DNA from: Fibrobacter sp.
GTDB taxonomy: Bacteria > Fibrobacterota > Fibrobacteria > Fibrobacterales > Fibrobacteraceae
Reading direction: 5' to 3'
Assembly (NCBI GenBank): GCA_024398955.1
Contig: JAKSIG010000013.1
Location: 1-64,000, forward strand
DNA length: 64,000 nt
Shown: piece by piece, positions 1 to 8,321 of the stretch
Layout: each line of letters opens with the position of its first letter
Numbering within the stretch: position 1 is the stretch's first letter
The notes under the pieces: model-generated
The model's database searches: none
Told to the model about the DNA's origin: nothing
The model's input: only the letters and a program-made list of their open reading frames with translations
Translations under genes and position numbers: made by a program

Positions 1-153
1 CCCGCCTTGACACCGCCCAAACTTTTGTATAAATTTAGTAGTGAACAAAAGAACAGTTATTTGTTTGTTTGTTCGTTTCCGGCCAATGCCGCGTTAAGTA
101 TTATGAGTTAAACAGTCCGTCGCTTTTTTAGCCTGTAGCGACTGGAGGAAAGT

Positions 154-936
154 ATGAATAGAAAAATCAAGCCCATCGAGGAGTTGACCATCAGGGACAA
201 CTTCATGTTCGTAAAAGTCTTCAGCGACGAGGAAATCGCCAAGCCGTTTCTCAAGGCCCTTTTGAAGGTCGATATCGAGAAAGTCAGCGTCGTCGGCGAG
301 GCCTTCCAGCAAAGCAATCCCAACAAAAAGTGCGTCCGCTTCGACATCATGGTCAAGGAAGACGGCAACGGCATCGGCCGCGTATTTGACTTAGAGATGC
401 AGATGGTCGATACCAAGGAACTTCCGCTCCGCGCCCGCTACTACCAGGGCGTCTGCGACACGGAAACGCTCGGCAGTTCCCACAGGTACAAGGAGCTTAA
501 GGAACAGTATATCGTCTTCCTCTGCCCCAAGGATATTTTCGGCAAGGACCGCCCCATTTACGAGTTCGAGAACCGCGAAAAGAACGACCATTCCCTGACC
601 TTGGGCGACCTCACTTACAAGATTTTTTGTAATTTTAGCAAGTACGAATCGGTAACCGACGAAGCCGTTCGCGACTACCTGAAGTATTTCGCCACCGATG
701 AGGCGACATCGACAGCAACGAAGGCCATCAAGAACAGGGTGGACTTCTATCACAAGGACCCCAAGACAAGGAGCGACTACATGACTTTTGAAGCAATGCT
801 TGAAGAGGAACGCGATGAAGCGGCCGCTGCCAAGACTAAGGAACTTGCCAAGGCGTTGCGTGATCAGGGGAAACTTACTTTGGAAGAAATTGCTTCTGTT
901 TCTGGCCTCACGCCCGAAGAAATCCAGGCACTGTAA
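154..936 (+). CDS. Rpn-like PD-(D/E)XK nuclease family protein
   Basis: A 260-residue protein of the PDDEXK_2 / Rpn 'PD-(D/E)XK nuclease family transposase' group. Members are often annotated as transposases, but several are recombination-promoting DNA endonucleases. The nuclease core is visible as the acidic strand FDIMVKED near residue 65 followed by the LEMQM strand near residue 80, which matches the D...ExQ pattern of the fold. The C-terminus (about residue 210 on) is Ala/Glu/Lys-rich and ends in a short LTLEEIASVSGLTPEEIQAL helix pair typical of these proteins. A GGAGGAAAG ribosome site precedes the ATG. No terminal inverted repeats or partner genes were seen, so it does not look like part of an intact mobile element. 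The gene is convergent with the allophanate hydrolase gene and shares a terminator with it. Confidence 0.8.
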   Translation: MNRKIKPIEELTIRDNFMFVKVFSDEEIAKPFLKALLKVDIEKVSVVGEAFQQSNPNKKCVRFDIMVKEDGNGIGRVFDLEMQMVDTKELPLRARYYQGVCDTETLGSSHRYKELKEQYIVFLCPKDIFGKDRPIYEFENREKNDHSLTLGDLTYKIFCNFSKYESVTDEAVRDYLKYFATDEATSTATKAIKNRVDFYHKDPKTRSDYMTFEAMLEEERDEAAAAKTKELAKALRDQGKLTLEEIASVSGLTPEEIQAL

Positions 937-939
937 AAA

Positions 940-965
940 AACTGCACCAGCCTGGTGCAGTTTCT
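940..965. terminator. Shared bidirectional terminator
   Basis: AACTGCACCA, three-base loop, TGGTGCAGTT, flanked by A-run on the left and T-run on the right. It sits between two convergent stop codons (936 and 990) and can serve both strands. Confidence 0.8.
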
Positions 966-989
966 GTTATTGGGTGTGGAGATACTTTT

Positions 990-2936
990 TTACTTGTGGA
1001 TGAACTTGCGCCAGTCGCCATATTCGGAAATGTCTATGGCGGAACCTGCTACAATCATCTTCAGGATGGAACTGTCGCCGATGAATCCGGGAACCATGCG
1101 GCCGTCGGAGAGTTTGACTTTTCCGATGCCAAGAGGTGTGGGGATGGCTGCCACGAATTTGCCGAATTCTTCTGGAGAAAGGGCGTAAAGTTCTACATAA
1201 AAACTGCGGCCTGCACAGGCTCCGTCGGCGCTGTTCGTATTTGCGCTTCCAGCAAAAACCATGGCGGGCTTAGAAATGGCTCCGTCCTTGAAGGCGTACA
1301 TCTTGTATTCGGGAGCGGTTTCTGCTGCACCTAAAAATTCAGCGGATTGCAGTTGATAGTGCAATGGTTCGCCTTTCAGGTGGGCACCGCAAACTGCTAG
1401 AGGAATCTTTTCGCTAAGGAAGGGCGAAACCTTTTCGGCGACGTCCAGAAGTTTGAAGTCGTCGAAGGCGCGGCCCACGATGGTTACGCCGAAGGGCAAG
1501 TCCAGCATGCCGCCTGCTGCGCTGGAATCCTTGCAGGTAGCCATGCCTGCGGGAATTGCTAATGCGGAATAATCCAGCAGGTTCATGTAGTTGGTATAAT
1601 AGCCCAAGTTGCTGTTCAGCTTGATGGGATCGGCGTTGACTTCTGCGGTCTTGTAGATGCTGCCTGCGGTTGGCGTCAGCAAAACGTCTACCTTTGCAAA
1701 TTCCTTGTCGGCAATTTTCTTCTTGCCTTGCAGTGTGTGGAAACCTGCGAAAACTTCGGAAGGATGCGGGATTGTCTTGGGGCTAATAATCTGCTTGGTG
1801 ACGGGGAAGATTTCGTCGGGATGTTCCTCGATGAACTTTCCTACGGCGTCGTAACGTTCAAAAACCCAGGGACCTTCGTAAAGCAGGCGAGCGGCTTCCA
1901 GGAAGGGCGTAAAGTGGACGGTGACCTTGGTGCCGCCGGCTTTTTCGAAAGCTTCTACAGCCCGGTAGAAGGCGGCCTTGTAGCCTTCGTTTCCAAAGAA
2001 GTTCAGCTCGCTTTCTTCGGGAACGCCGAAGGTCCATTTTTCTGGCAGGCGGGCGGCGACCCCACTTGCAGCGGCTCCACTTGTGCTGCTGCCCGACGCT
2101 CCGGAATTCCACGGGGCGACTCTTGAATAGGCGTCTTCTTCGTCTTCGGCGCCGGCAATGCTCAAAATGTATCGGGCGTCTTCGTTATTCAATGCGAAAA
2201 TGCTGACGCAGTCCAGGCTGCGGCATGCGGGAATGACTCCGCTTGCGCTGAGCAAGCCGCGGGTGGGCTTTACGCCTACAAGCTTATTGAAGGCTGCGGG
2301 GACGCGGCCAGATCCTGCCGTGTCCGTGCCCAGCGAGAAGCTGCAAAGTTCGTAGGCCAGAGCCGCGGCAGATCCGCTGCTGCTTCCGCCGGAAACATAT
2401 TCCGGTGCGTAGCGGTTGGGAATGCTTCCGTAGGGAGAACGCACCCCCACAAGGCCTGTGGCGAACTGGTCCATGTTGGTCTTGCCCATGGGAATAGCGC
2501 CCGCGTCAATCAGGCGCTGCACCACGAATGCGGATTTCTTGGGCATATAGGCGTAGGCGGGGCAGGCGGAAGTGCTTTCCATGCCCTCGCAGTCGATGTT
2601 GTCCTTGATGGCGAAGGGGATGCCGAACAGCGGCTTGTCTGCAGGAATTTTGAAACCCGAACCCTTATTTTCTGCGACCTTGCTTCCCGCGCTTTTGCAT
2701 TCCGATTTCTCTGCGCAGCATCCTTCTGCAGCTTTCATTACGCTTTCCAACGCACTCAGATATTTTTCCAGCTGTTCATCGCTGGTCTTTGTAATCCAGA
2801 TCTGGCTGGGAGCCGCTTCCATGGCTGCCTTCAGGCTGTTAACAACTTCGCGGGGGGTGAGGTCGCCTTTTTCGTAGGCGGCACGCAAACTGGAAATTTT
2901 TAAATCGAGTGCGGTGCTCGGTGCTGTTTTGGCCAT
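990..2936 (-). CDS. atzF: Allophanate hydrolase (amidase signature family)
   Basis: A 648-residue amidase-signature enzyme. The Ser-Ser-Lys triad is readable: Lys in FAIKDNID (about 109), Ser in the GGSSSGSAAA loop (about 185) and the nucleophile Ser in GTDTAGSGR (about 207). After the amidase domain (to about 480) comes a C-terminal domain of about 150 residues that is characteristic of allophanate hydrolases and not of GatA. Expected reaction: allophanate to ammonia and CO2, the second half of ATP-dependent urea breakdown. No urea carboxylase or biuret gene is nearby, so the source of allophanate is unknown. A Cys/Lys-rich insertion lies at about residues 75-100. A strong AAAGGAGG site precedes the start. 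The gene is divergent from a LysR gene that may control it. Confidence 0.85.
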   Translation of the reverse strand: MAKTAPSTALDLKISSLRAAYEKGDLTPREVVNSLKAAMEAAPSQIWITKTSDEQLEKYLSALESVMKAAEGCCAEKSECKSAGSKVAENKGSGFKIPADKPLFGIPFAIKDNIDCEGMESTSACPAYAYMPKKSAFVVQRLIDAGAIPMGKTNMDQFATGLVGVRSPYGSIPNRYAPEYVSGGSSSGSAAALAYELCSFSLGTDTAGSGRVPAAFNKLVGVKPTRGLLSASGVIPACRSLDCVSIFALNNEDARYILSIAGAEDEEDAYSRVAPWNSGASGSSTSGAAASGVAARLPEKWTFGVPEESELNFFGNEGYKAAFYRAVEAFEKAGGTKVTVHFTPFLEAARLLYEGPWVFERYDAVGKFIEEHPDEIFPVTKQIISPKTIPHPSEVFAGFHTLQGKKKIADKEFAKVDVLLTPTAGSIYKTAEVNADPIKLNSNLGYYTNYMNLLDYSALAIPAGMATCKDSSAAGGMLDLPFGVTIVGRAFDDFKLLDVAEKVSPFLSEKIPLAVCGAHLKGEPLHYQLQSAEFLGAAETAPEYKMYAFKDGAISKPAMVFAGSANTNSADGACAGRSFYVELYALSPEEFGKFVAAIPTPLGIGKVKLSDGRMVPGFIGDSSILKMIVAGSAIDISEYGDWRKFIHK

Positions 2937-3069
2937 GGCGGCCTCCTTTTAGGATGCGGCCGGCTGCAGTTTTGACTGGCGTCTCGACTCGAATTTTGGA
3001 CTTTATTAAACACTTTTATAAAGTAGCTCCTGTCCACTGATTTGGCAATAGAAAACTTCATTTTTTTAT

Positions 3070-3099
3070 AAAAATTGCAGGAACCCATATGCAATTTTT
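3070..3099. repeat. Inverted repeat in the amidase-LysR divergent region
   Basis: AAAAATTGCA, 10-bp spacer, TGCAATTTTT: perfect 10-bp arms. It lies about 135-160 bp upstream of the amidase start. It includes one copy of an AT-rich word (TTTTATAAAAATTGC) that recurs in other intergenic regions of the window. Confidence 0.6.
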
Positions 3100-3156
3100 G
3101 TAAAGGGTTACATGTAGTGAAAATGTTTAAATCTTCCAATAAAAACCAAATATTTC

Positions 3157-3205
3157 CTATTGACTCTATAGGAAAATAAAAACTATTTAACTATATTTGC
3201 TATAG
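3157..3205. promoter_or_regulatory. Two LysR-type boxes and lysR promoter
   Basis: Two 15-bp palindromes of the form CTAT-N7-ATAG: CTATTGACTCTATAG at 3157-3171 (embedded in the longer palindrome TTTCCTAT...ATAGGAAA) and CTATATTTGCTATAG at 3191-3205. The centres are 34 bp apart, about three helical turns. The second contains a TATATTTG -10-like box at 3192, so occupancy would block the LysR gene itself. The pattern fits the T-N11-A rule of LysR sites. Confidence 0.65.
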
Positions 3206-3255
3206 AAAGCGCCGATATCGTCAATGAGGCGCAAGACTTGTACCGCGGAGAAATC

Positions 3256-4197
3256 ATGACTCTTCAACAACTTCGTTACGCCATCGGCATCGCTAAGGTT
3301 GGCTCCTTCAACAAAGCCGCCGAAGCATTGTTCATTTCGCAGCCGTCCCTGACGGCAGCCATTCACGATCTTGAAGATGAAATCGGCATCATGATTTTCA
3401 ACCGCTCCAGCCGAGGCGTAACGCTTACTCCCGAGGGCGAAGAATTCATTGCCCACGCCAATGAACTGTACCATCATTACGAGACGATTCAGGAACGTTA
3501 CAGCAAGGAAGAACAAAAGAAGAAAAAGTTTGCGGTCTCAACCCAGCATTATTCATTCGCCGTGAAGTCCTTCGTGGAGATGGTCAAGAAGTTCAACATC
3601 GACGATTATGAATTTGCCCTCCGCGAAACCAAGACAAAGGAAGTCATCGACGATGTGACAGGCCTACGCAGCGAAATCGGAATTCTTTACCTGAGCGATT
3701 TCAACCGCAAGTACATCAACTATCTGCTGAAGGAACACGACCTGGAATTTCACAAGCTCATCGATTGCCACGCCTACGCCTACATGTGGAAAAATCATCC
3801 GCTGGCAGGCAAGAAGTCCGTGAATCTTGATGACCTTTCCCAGTACCCCTGCCTTTCTTTTGAGCAGAGCGAAAGCGGCAACTATTACTTTGCCGAAGAG
3901 ATTTTAAGTACAAACGAATACCACAAGACCATCAAGGCCAACGACCGCGCCACCATGCTGAACTTGATGGTGGGCCTCAACGGTTACACTCTTTGCTCGG
4001 GCATTATCAGCGAAGAAATCAACGGCTCCGACTACGTGGCGGTTCCTTTCAAGGATGCCAAGGGCGAAGACGACCGCACCATGGAAATTGGCTACATTAC
4101 CAAGAAGAATTTTATGCTCAGCACCATTTGCCGTATCTACATCCGCGAACTGGAAGAATACCTGCAGGCGTATACGGCGGGGAAGGCTGCGGAGTAG
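3256..4197 (+). CDS. LysR-family transcriptional regulator
   Basis: A 313-residue LysR-type regulator. The N-terminal winged helix is clear (MTLQQLRYAIGIAKVGSFNK, then AAEALFISQPSLTAAIHDLE), followed by a periplasmic-binding-protein-like effector domain from about residue 90. I chose the ATG at 3256 because GGAG lies at the right distance before it and because it gives the canonical LysR N-terminus; an in-frame upstream start at 3238 is possible but poor. It is divergent from the allophanate hydrolase gene with two LysR-type palindromes between them, the usual arrangement for a regulator of its neighbour and of itself. The effector is unknown; a nitrogen compound is a guess from context only. 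Confidence 0.85.
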   Translation: MTLQQLRYAIGIAKVGSFNKAAEALFISQPSLTAAIHDLEDEIGIMIFNRSSRGVTLTPEGEEFIAHANELYHHYETIQERYSKEEQKKKKFAVSTQHYSFAVKSFVEMVKKFNIDDYEFALRETKTKEVIDDVTGLRSEIGILYLSDFNRKYINYLLKEHDLEFHKLIDCHAYAYMWKNHPLAGKKSVNLDDLSQYPCLSFEQSESGNYYFAEEILSTNEYHKTIKANDRATMLNLMVGLNGYTLCSGIISEEINGSDYVAVPFKDAKGEDDRTMEIGYITKKNFMLSTICRIYIRELEEYLQAYTAGKAAE

Positions 4198-4221
4198 CCT
4201 AATTTTTCTATCATTAACTTA

Positions 4222-4980
4222 ATGCCTTTGAACACCGACATCTTTAACCGCACCATTCGTCTTGTGGGTAACGAAACCATGGACGCTATCGCAAACAAGC
4301 GCGTCATTATTTTTGGCGTGGGCGGTGTGGGAAGTTGGTGTGCCGAGAGTTTGATTCGTTCTGGAATCCATCACTTGACAATGGTGGATTCGGACAACGT
4401 AAGCGTTACCAATGTGAACCGCCAGCTCATGGCTACCACAAAGACCGTAGGCCAGGTGAAGGTGAACGTGCTTCGGGATCGCCTGCTTGAAATTAACCCG
4501 AACGCCGAAATTGAAGCCCGTGCAGAACTTTACAGCGAAGAAACTGCAGAGTCTTTTCATCTTGAAAATTACGATGTCATCATTGATGCCATCGACAGTC
4601 TTGAATGCAAGATGAACTTGCTGATGAATGCATCCCGCACCAAGGCTAAAGTTTACGCCTCCATGGGGGCGGCCCTCAAGATGGATCCTACCAAAATTCA
4701 TGTGGCGGAATTCTGGGATGTTAAGGGCTGCCCGCTGGCCCGCGCCCTTCGCGATAAGTTCAAGAAAAAACAGATGCGCCCTGCAAAAAAAATCAAGTGC
4801 GTGTACAGCGAGGAACTGCTGAAAAATCTTGGCGACATTCCCGAGCATTTGGCGGCTGGCGATAGCGCCCCCGCGGAGTTCCGCAAGGTCGCTTATAACG
4901 GCACCATGGCTCACGCTGTGGCTATTTTTGGCTTTACCATCGCTGGCCTCGTGATGCAGGATATTACTAATTTAAAATAG
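4222..4980 (+). CDS. tcdA: tRNA threonylcarbamoyladenosine dehydratase
   Basis: A 252-residue E1-like ThiF/MoeB-fold enzyme of the TcdA (CsdL) type, which dehydrates t6A37 in ANN-decoding tRNAs to the cyclic ct6A form using ATP. The nucleotide-binding loop is GVGGVGSWCAESLIRSGI (about residues 32-49), followed by the MVDSDNVSVTNVNRQ strand-loop typical of the family. Length matches the family norm. The start is the first ATG after the LysR stop; its ribosome site is weak. It ends only 4 bp before the HPr-kinase-like gene, so it may be co-transcribed with the cassette below although the function appears unrelated. Confidence 0.88.
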   Translation: MPLNTDIFNRTIRLVGNETMDAIANKRVIIFGVGGVGSWCAESLIRSGIHHLTMVDSDNVSVTNVNRQLMATTKTVGQVKVNVLRDRLLEINPNAEIEARAELYSEETAESFHLENYDVIIDAIDSLECKMNLLMNASRTKAKVYASMGAALKMDPTKIHVAEFWDVKGCPLARALRDKFKKKQMRPAKKIKCVYSEELLKNLGDIPEHLAAGDSAPAEFRKVAYNGTMAHAVAIFGFTIAGLVMQDITNLK

Positions 4981-4984
4981 CCTC

Positions 4985-5875
4985 ATGAAGTGTTTTAAAG
5001 TTGCTGGTCATGTTTTTGTGGTAAAGGCGTCTGATGGATGTTCCGCAGACATCTATTCTTTAATGGACAATTATGCCCCCTTTGAAATAGCCGGCGATGA
5101 CGACGCAATGACCCGGGTGTCGAAGGATGCTATATTCGCTCTTGAAATCCAGGATTTTTCTGAAGTGGATTTTGTGGAGGAAACGCGCCAGGACGACGAA
5201 GGGCAGGAAATTATTTGCGGAAGGACTTCTGGCGGCTTGCCTGTTTTTGAATTTTACTTAGGAAAGGTAAAGGCGGGAACGTTGCTGTGCGAAGAAGATT
5301 TTCGTAATGCTCGCCTTTTGCTTGACTTGCAACAGTCGGCGCCGCACTTGCAAAAATTTGCCTTGAACAATTCCCTGATGGTCTTGTACGCCTTGGCAAC
5401 AGCGTGCTTTGATACGGCCTTGTTCCATTCGGCTGTGGTGACCCGAAGCGAACTGGGTTATATGTTTCTTGGTAAAAGCGGAACCGGTAAAAGTACTCAT
5501 GCCAGAATGTGGCTTAGGCGTTTTGATGACGCGGAACTTTTGAATGACGACAACCCTGTGGTGCGAATCGAACCTGATGGCGTGTGGGTGTATGGTTCCC
5601 CTTGGAGTGGCAAGACTCCCTGTTATAAAAACAGCAGGGCTAAACTTGCAGGTATTATAGATTTAAGCCAGGCTCCGCAAAACAGAATCCGCCCCATTCA
5701 GGGATTAGATGCCTATATGGCACTGCTGGGGAGTATTTCGGGAATGCGCTGGGATAAAAGAATTGCAGATGGCCTGCACGCTACTGAAAACGGCCTTGCC
5801 CAAAAAGTCAGGATGTTCCATCTGGATTGCTTGCCCGATGTAAATGCGGCGGAGGTCTGTTATGGAGCTTTCTGA
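4985..5875 (+). CDS. HPr kinase-like P-loop protein
   Basis: A 296-residue protein with an HPr-kinase / PEP-carboxykinase-like ATP-binding core. The Walker A loop is GKSGTGKST (about residues 163-171), followed by an ELLNDDNPVVR acidic strand (about 184-194) like the HprK metal-binding region. The N-terminal 150 residues are not recognised. It lacks the HprK N-terminal domain and has no HPr partner here. Relatives of this type occur in peptide-modification clusters, for example as kinases in some lasso-peptide operons. Here it opens a compact run with a peptidase, a PqqD-like protein and an exporter. The substrate is unknown. It overlaps the next gene by 14 bp. Confidence 0.7.
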   Translation: MKCFKVAGHVFVVKASDGCSADIYSLMDNYAPFEIAGDDDAMTRVSKDAIFALEIQDFSEVDFVEETRQDDEGQEIICGRTSGGLPVFEFYLGKVKAGTLLCEEDFRNARLLLDLQQSAPHLQKFALNNSLMVLYALATACFDTALFHSAVVTRSELGYMFLGKSGTGKSTHARMWLRRFDDAELLNDDNPVVRIEPDGVWVYGSPWSGKTPCYKNSRAKLAGIIDLSQAPQNRIRPIQGLDAYMALLGSISGMRWDKRIADGLHATENGLAQKVRMFHLDCLPDVNAAEVCYGAF

Positions 5876-6302
5876 CAACCAGATTTTGTCGGAGGCCATT
5901 CGCCTGGTAGAAAGTGGCGTTAGTGTGACGTTTCCGGTAAATGGTCGAAGCATGCTGCCGTTTATTGTGGGCGGCCGCGAAAGTCTTGTGCTGATAAAGC
6001 CCAAGTCCGTGAAGGTTGGCGACGTGGTGCTGGCCTATGTTGACAACACCCACTACGTGATTCATCGAATTCTGAAGGTTGACGGAGAACGCGTTGTTTT
6101 GATGGGCGATGGAAATCTGGTTCTTCGCGAGTATTGCGAATTGCCCGATGTTAAGGCCCTTGCGACTCATGTGGTAAATGCCAGTGGAAAACAACGCTTT
6201 CTGTATGCCTGCCATCGAAAATTTGCTGCCAGACTCTGGAGCCTATGTCGGCCAATCCGCAGATACCTTCTAAAAATTTATCTTGTAACGCATAAGGTTT
6301 GA
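5862..6302 (+). CDS. S24/S26-family (signal-peptidase-like) protease
   Basis: A 146-residue protein with the S24/S26 peptidase core: the nucleophile region is VNGRSMLPFI (about residues 26-35), and a YVIHRILKVDGE strand later supplies a His. The Ser/His arrangement resembles SipW-type or LexA-like relatives, not the Ser/Lys bacterial LepB. No strong membrane anchor is visible; the C-terminus is basic. I place the start at ATG 5862 because GGAGG at 5851-5855 sits just upstream; a start at 5844 is less likely. In context it could process a peptide precursor exported by the downstream transporter. Confidence 0.7.
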   Translation: MELSDNQILSEAIRLVESGVSVTFPVNGRSMLPFIVGGRESLVLIKPKSVKVGDVVLAYVDNTHYVIHRILKVDGERVVLMGDGNLVLREYCELPDVKALATHVVNASGKQRFLYACHRKFAARLWSLCRPIRRYLLKIYLVTHKV

Positions 6303-6321
6303 GAAAATCAAGGAGTCGTGT

Positions 6322-6588
6322 ATGAAAATCAAGAGTGGATTTGTTCTGCGTGACGTGTGTGGCGAAAAAGTCATTATGGGCGAAGGTATCGGAGCCCTTG
6401 ATTTTGGTCGTCTGCTTTGCTTGAATGAGACTGCAGCCTTTTTGTGGGAAGCCGCAACTGCCGGTGAATTTACCATAGAAAGCCTTGCCGAAAAACTTTG
6501 CCAGGAATATGAAGTCTCTCTTGACCAGGCGATTTCCGACGTGACCGCCATTGTTGAACAGTGGCAAGACGTGAAAGTGGTTGAATGA
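6322..6588 (+). CDS. PqqD-family peptide-binding protein (RRE-like)
   Basis: An 88-residue PqqD-like protein. The family hallmark, a conserved LCLNETAAFLWEAA segment (about residues 32-45) after two short strands, is present, followed by two helices (about 52-84). PqqD-type domains are winged-helix RiPP recognition elements that bind a precursor peptide's leader. No radical-SAM, cyclase or precursor gene is adjacent. Its TGA stop overlaps the ATG of the exporter gene (ATGA), indicating translational coupling. Confidence 0.75.
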   Translation: MKIKSGFVLRDVCGEKVIMGEGIGALDFGRLLCLNETAAFLWEAATAGEFTIESLAEKLCQEYEVSLDQAISDVTAIVEQWQDVKVVE

Positions 6589-8228
6589 AGTATCTAACCT
6601 GGCTATGGCGCAATTCACAAGGCGAACGCTTGAATATGGGCGCTCGTGTCGTGGTTGGTGTTTTGCAGGTTGCATTGGGCTTGTTAACGATTTTGTTAAG
6701 CAAGCAGTTTATTGACGAAACCATTCGTGTAGGTAGCGACCAGGATATTGTCAAGATGATTGTCTCCTTGGTGGCAACGGTTGTTGGCGGGGTACTTTGC
6801 CGACAGCTCAATTATTATTTGAATGTGCAGTGCTGCTCGAGAGGCACAAATCGCTTGCGGACACGGGTGTTCTCCCGGATTTTTGATCGTGAACTTTTTG
6901 GCAAGAAGTCCTTGCATTCCGGTGACGTTTCTTCTCGTGTGATGAAGGATGTAGAGACTGTTTGCAATGTGACGTTTGAGTCGTTGCCTCAGATGACCGT
7001 GACCGTGGTGCAGCTGGTGGGCGCCTTTTTGCTGATGCGTTGGTTCGACCCGCGCCTTGCCTGGATTTTACTTTTGCTGACACCTTTTGTTCTTTCTTTG
7101 GGCAAGCTGATTTCTCGACGCCTGCGGAAGATGACTGCGGAAATTCGCGAAGGGGAGAGCCGCGTCCAGATGCATGTGCAGGAATGTGCGGAACACGATG
7201 TCCTGATCCGTTCCATGGAAAGTCAGGGCTTTGTGGGTGGGCTTCTAGACAATATGCAGAACCGCCTGATGAATCGGGTAACGGTCCGCAGTCGCTTTAC
7301 CGTGGTGATTCGTATTCTGTTGGGGCTGTCGTTTGGCCTTGGCTATATGCTTGCCTTTGTCTGGGGTGGCATAGGCCTTCGCAATGGCGTTATCACTTTT
7401 GGTGTCATGACGTCTTTTTTGCAGCTGGTGGGGCAAATCCAGCATCCCATTTTTAACCTGCTCAATATGGCCCCGTCTGTGATTCATGCAACGGCTAGCA
7501 TCGACCGAATTGATGAAATCCTGCAAGAAGAACGGGTGGAGAAAACGCCGTTATTGAATCCTGAAAAATCGCAGGAACAGGTTGAACCTTATGAGTCTGC
7601 GGGCATTCGTGTCGATAACGTGACCTTTGCCTATGGCGATGGCCCTAATGTTCTTGACCACGTTTACCTTGATTTTGGTCGCGGAAAGAAAATTGCGTTG
7701 ATGGGCGAAACTGGAGCTGGAAAGACAACACTCTTTAGGTTGATGCTTGGCTTGGTAAAGCCGAATGCGGGACGTGTGATAATTTATTCCGAGGATGAAA
7801 GCCGCGGCGTCGATGGGACCACCCGAAAGAATTTTGTTTTTGTTCCCCAGGGAAGCTCTCTTTTTAGCGGCTCGGTACGTCTGAATATGCAGATGGCAAA
7901 GGCCGATGTAAGTGACGATGAAATTTGGAAAGCTCTGTATACGGCATGCGCCGATTTTGTAGGAGATTTGCCGAATGGCCTAGATACGGAACTTGGCGAG
8001 CGGGGCTTTGGCTTAAGTGAAGGTCAGGCCGAACGAATCGCTGTTGCCCGCGGTTTACTTCAGAGTGGTTCTGTCATGCTGCTAGATGAAATTAGCGCAG
8101 CTCTTGATGCCGAAACAGAAAAGGAAATGTTCCGTAGAATTTTTGCGGCTTATCCCGAAAAGACCATGATTTTTATTACCCATCGCGATGCGGTTTGTGA
8201 TTTATGCGATGAAGTAATTCACCTTTAG
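6585..8228 (+). CDS. ABC exporter, fused permease and ATPase
   Basis: A 547-residue half-transporter with an N-terminal membrane domain (about 1-310) and a C-terminal ATPase. The ATPase carries Walker A MGETGAGKTT (about 371), signature LSEGQAERIAVARG (about 475), Walker B VMLLDEISAALD (about 495) and the H-loop FITHRD. There is no N-terminal C39 peptidase domain, which fits a separate protease in the same cassette. It probably works as a homodimer in the inner membrane exporting a peptide or lipid. Last gene of the cassette, with a strong terminator right after it. Confidence 0.85.
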   Translation: MKYLTWLWRNSQGERLNMGARVVVGVLQVALGLLTILLSKQFIDETIRVGSDQDIVKMIVSLVATVVGGVLCRQLNYYLNVQCCSRGTNRLRTRVFSRIFDRELFGKKSLHSGDVSSRVMKDVETVCNVTFESLPQMTVTVVQLVGAFLLMRWFDPRLAWILLLLTPFVLSLGKLISRRLRKMTAEIREGESRVQMHVQECAEHDVLIRSMESQGFVGGLLDNMQNRLMNRVTVRSRFTVVIRILLGLSFGLGYMLAFVWGGIGLRNGVITFGVMTSFLQLVGQIQHPIFNLLNMAPSVIHATASIDRIDEILQEERVEKTPLLNPEKSQEQVEPYESAGIRVDNVTFAYGDGPNVLDHVYLDFGRGKKIALMGETGAGKTTLFRLMLGLVKPNAGRVIIYSEDESRGVDGTTRKNFVFVPQGSSLFSGSVRLNMQMAKADVSDDEIWKALYTACADFVGDLPNGLDTELGERGFGLSEGQAERIAVARGLLQSGSVMLLDEISAALDAETEKEMFRRIFAAYPEKTMIFITHRDAVCDLCDEVIHL

Positions 8229-8250
8229 TATTTTTTGAAAATTGAACGAA

Positions 8251-8280
8251 AAAAGGCTCGCGAAAGCGAGCCTTTTGAAA
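8251..8280. terminator. Intrinsic terminator between exporter and metH
   Basis: AAAAGGCTCGC GAAA GCGAGCCTTTT: an 11-bp stem with a GAAA tetraloop and flanking A and T runs. It lies between two convergent genes and is likely used from both sides. Confidence 0.9.
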
Positions 8281-8321
8281 TGCAGTTTTTATGATGAACG
8301 ATGAATTGTTCTCGGCTTGTA

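Noticed and set aside
154-936. Rpn-like protein as evidence for an insertion sequence
   Set aside because: No terminal inverted repeats, target duplication or companion transposase genes were seen around it.
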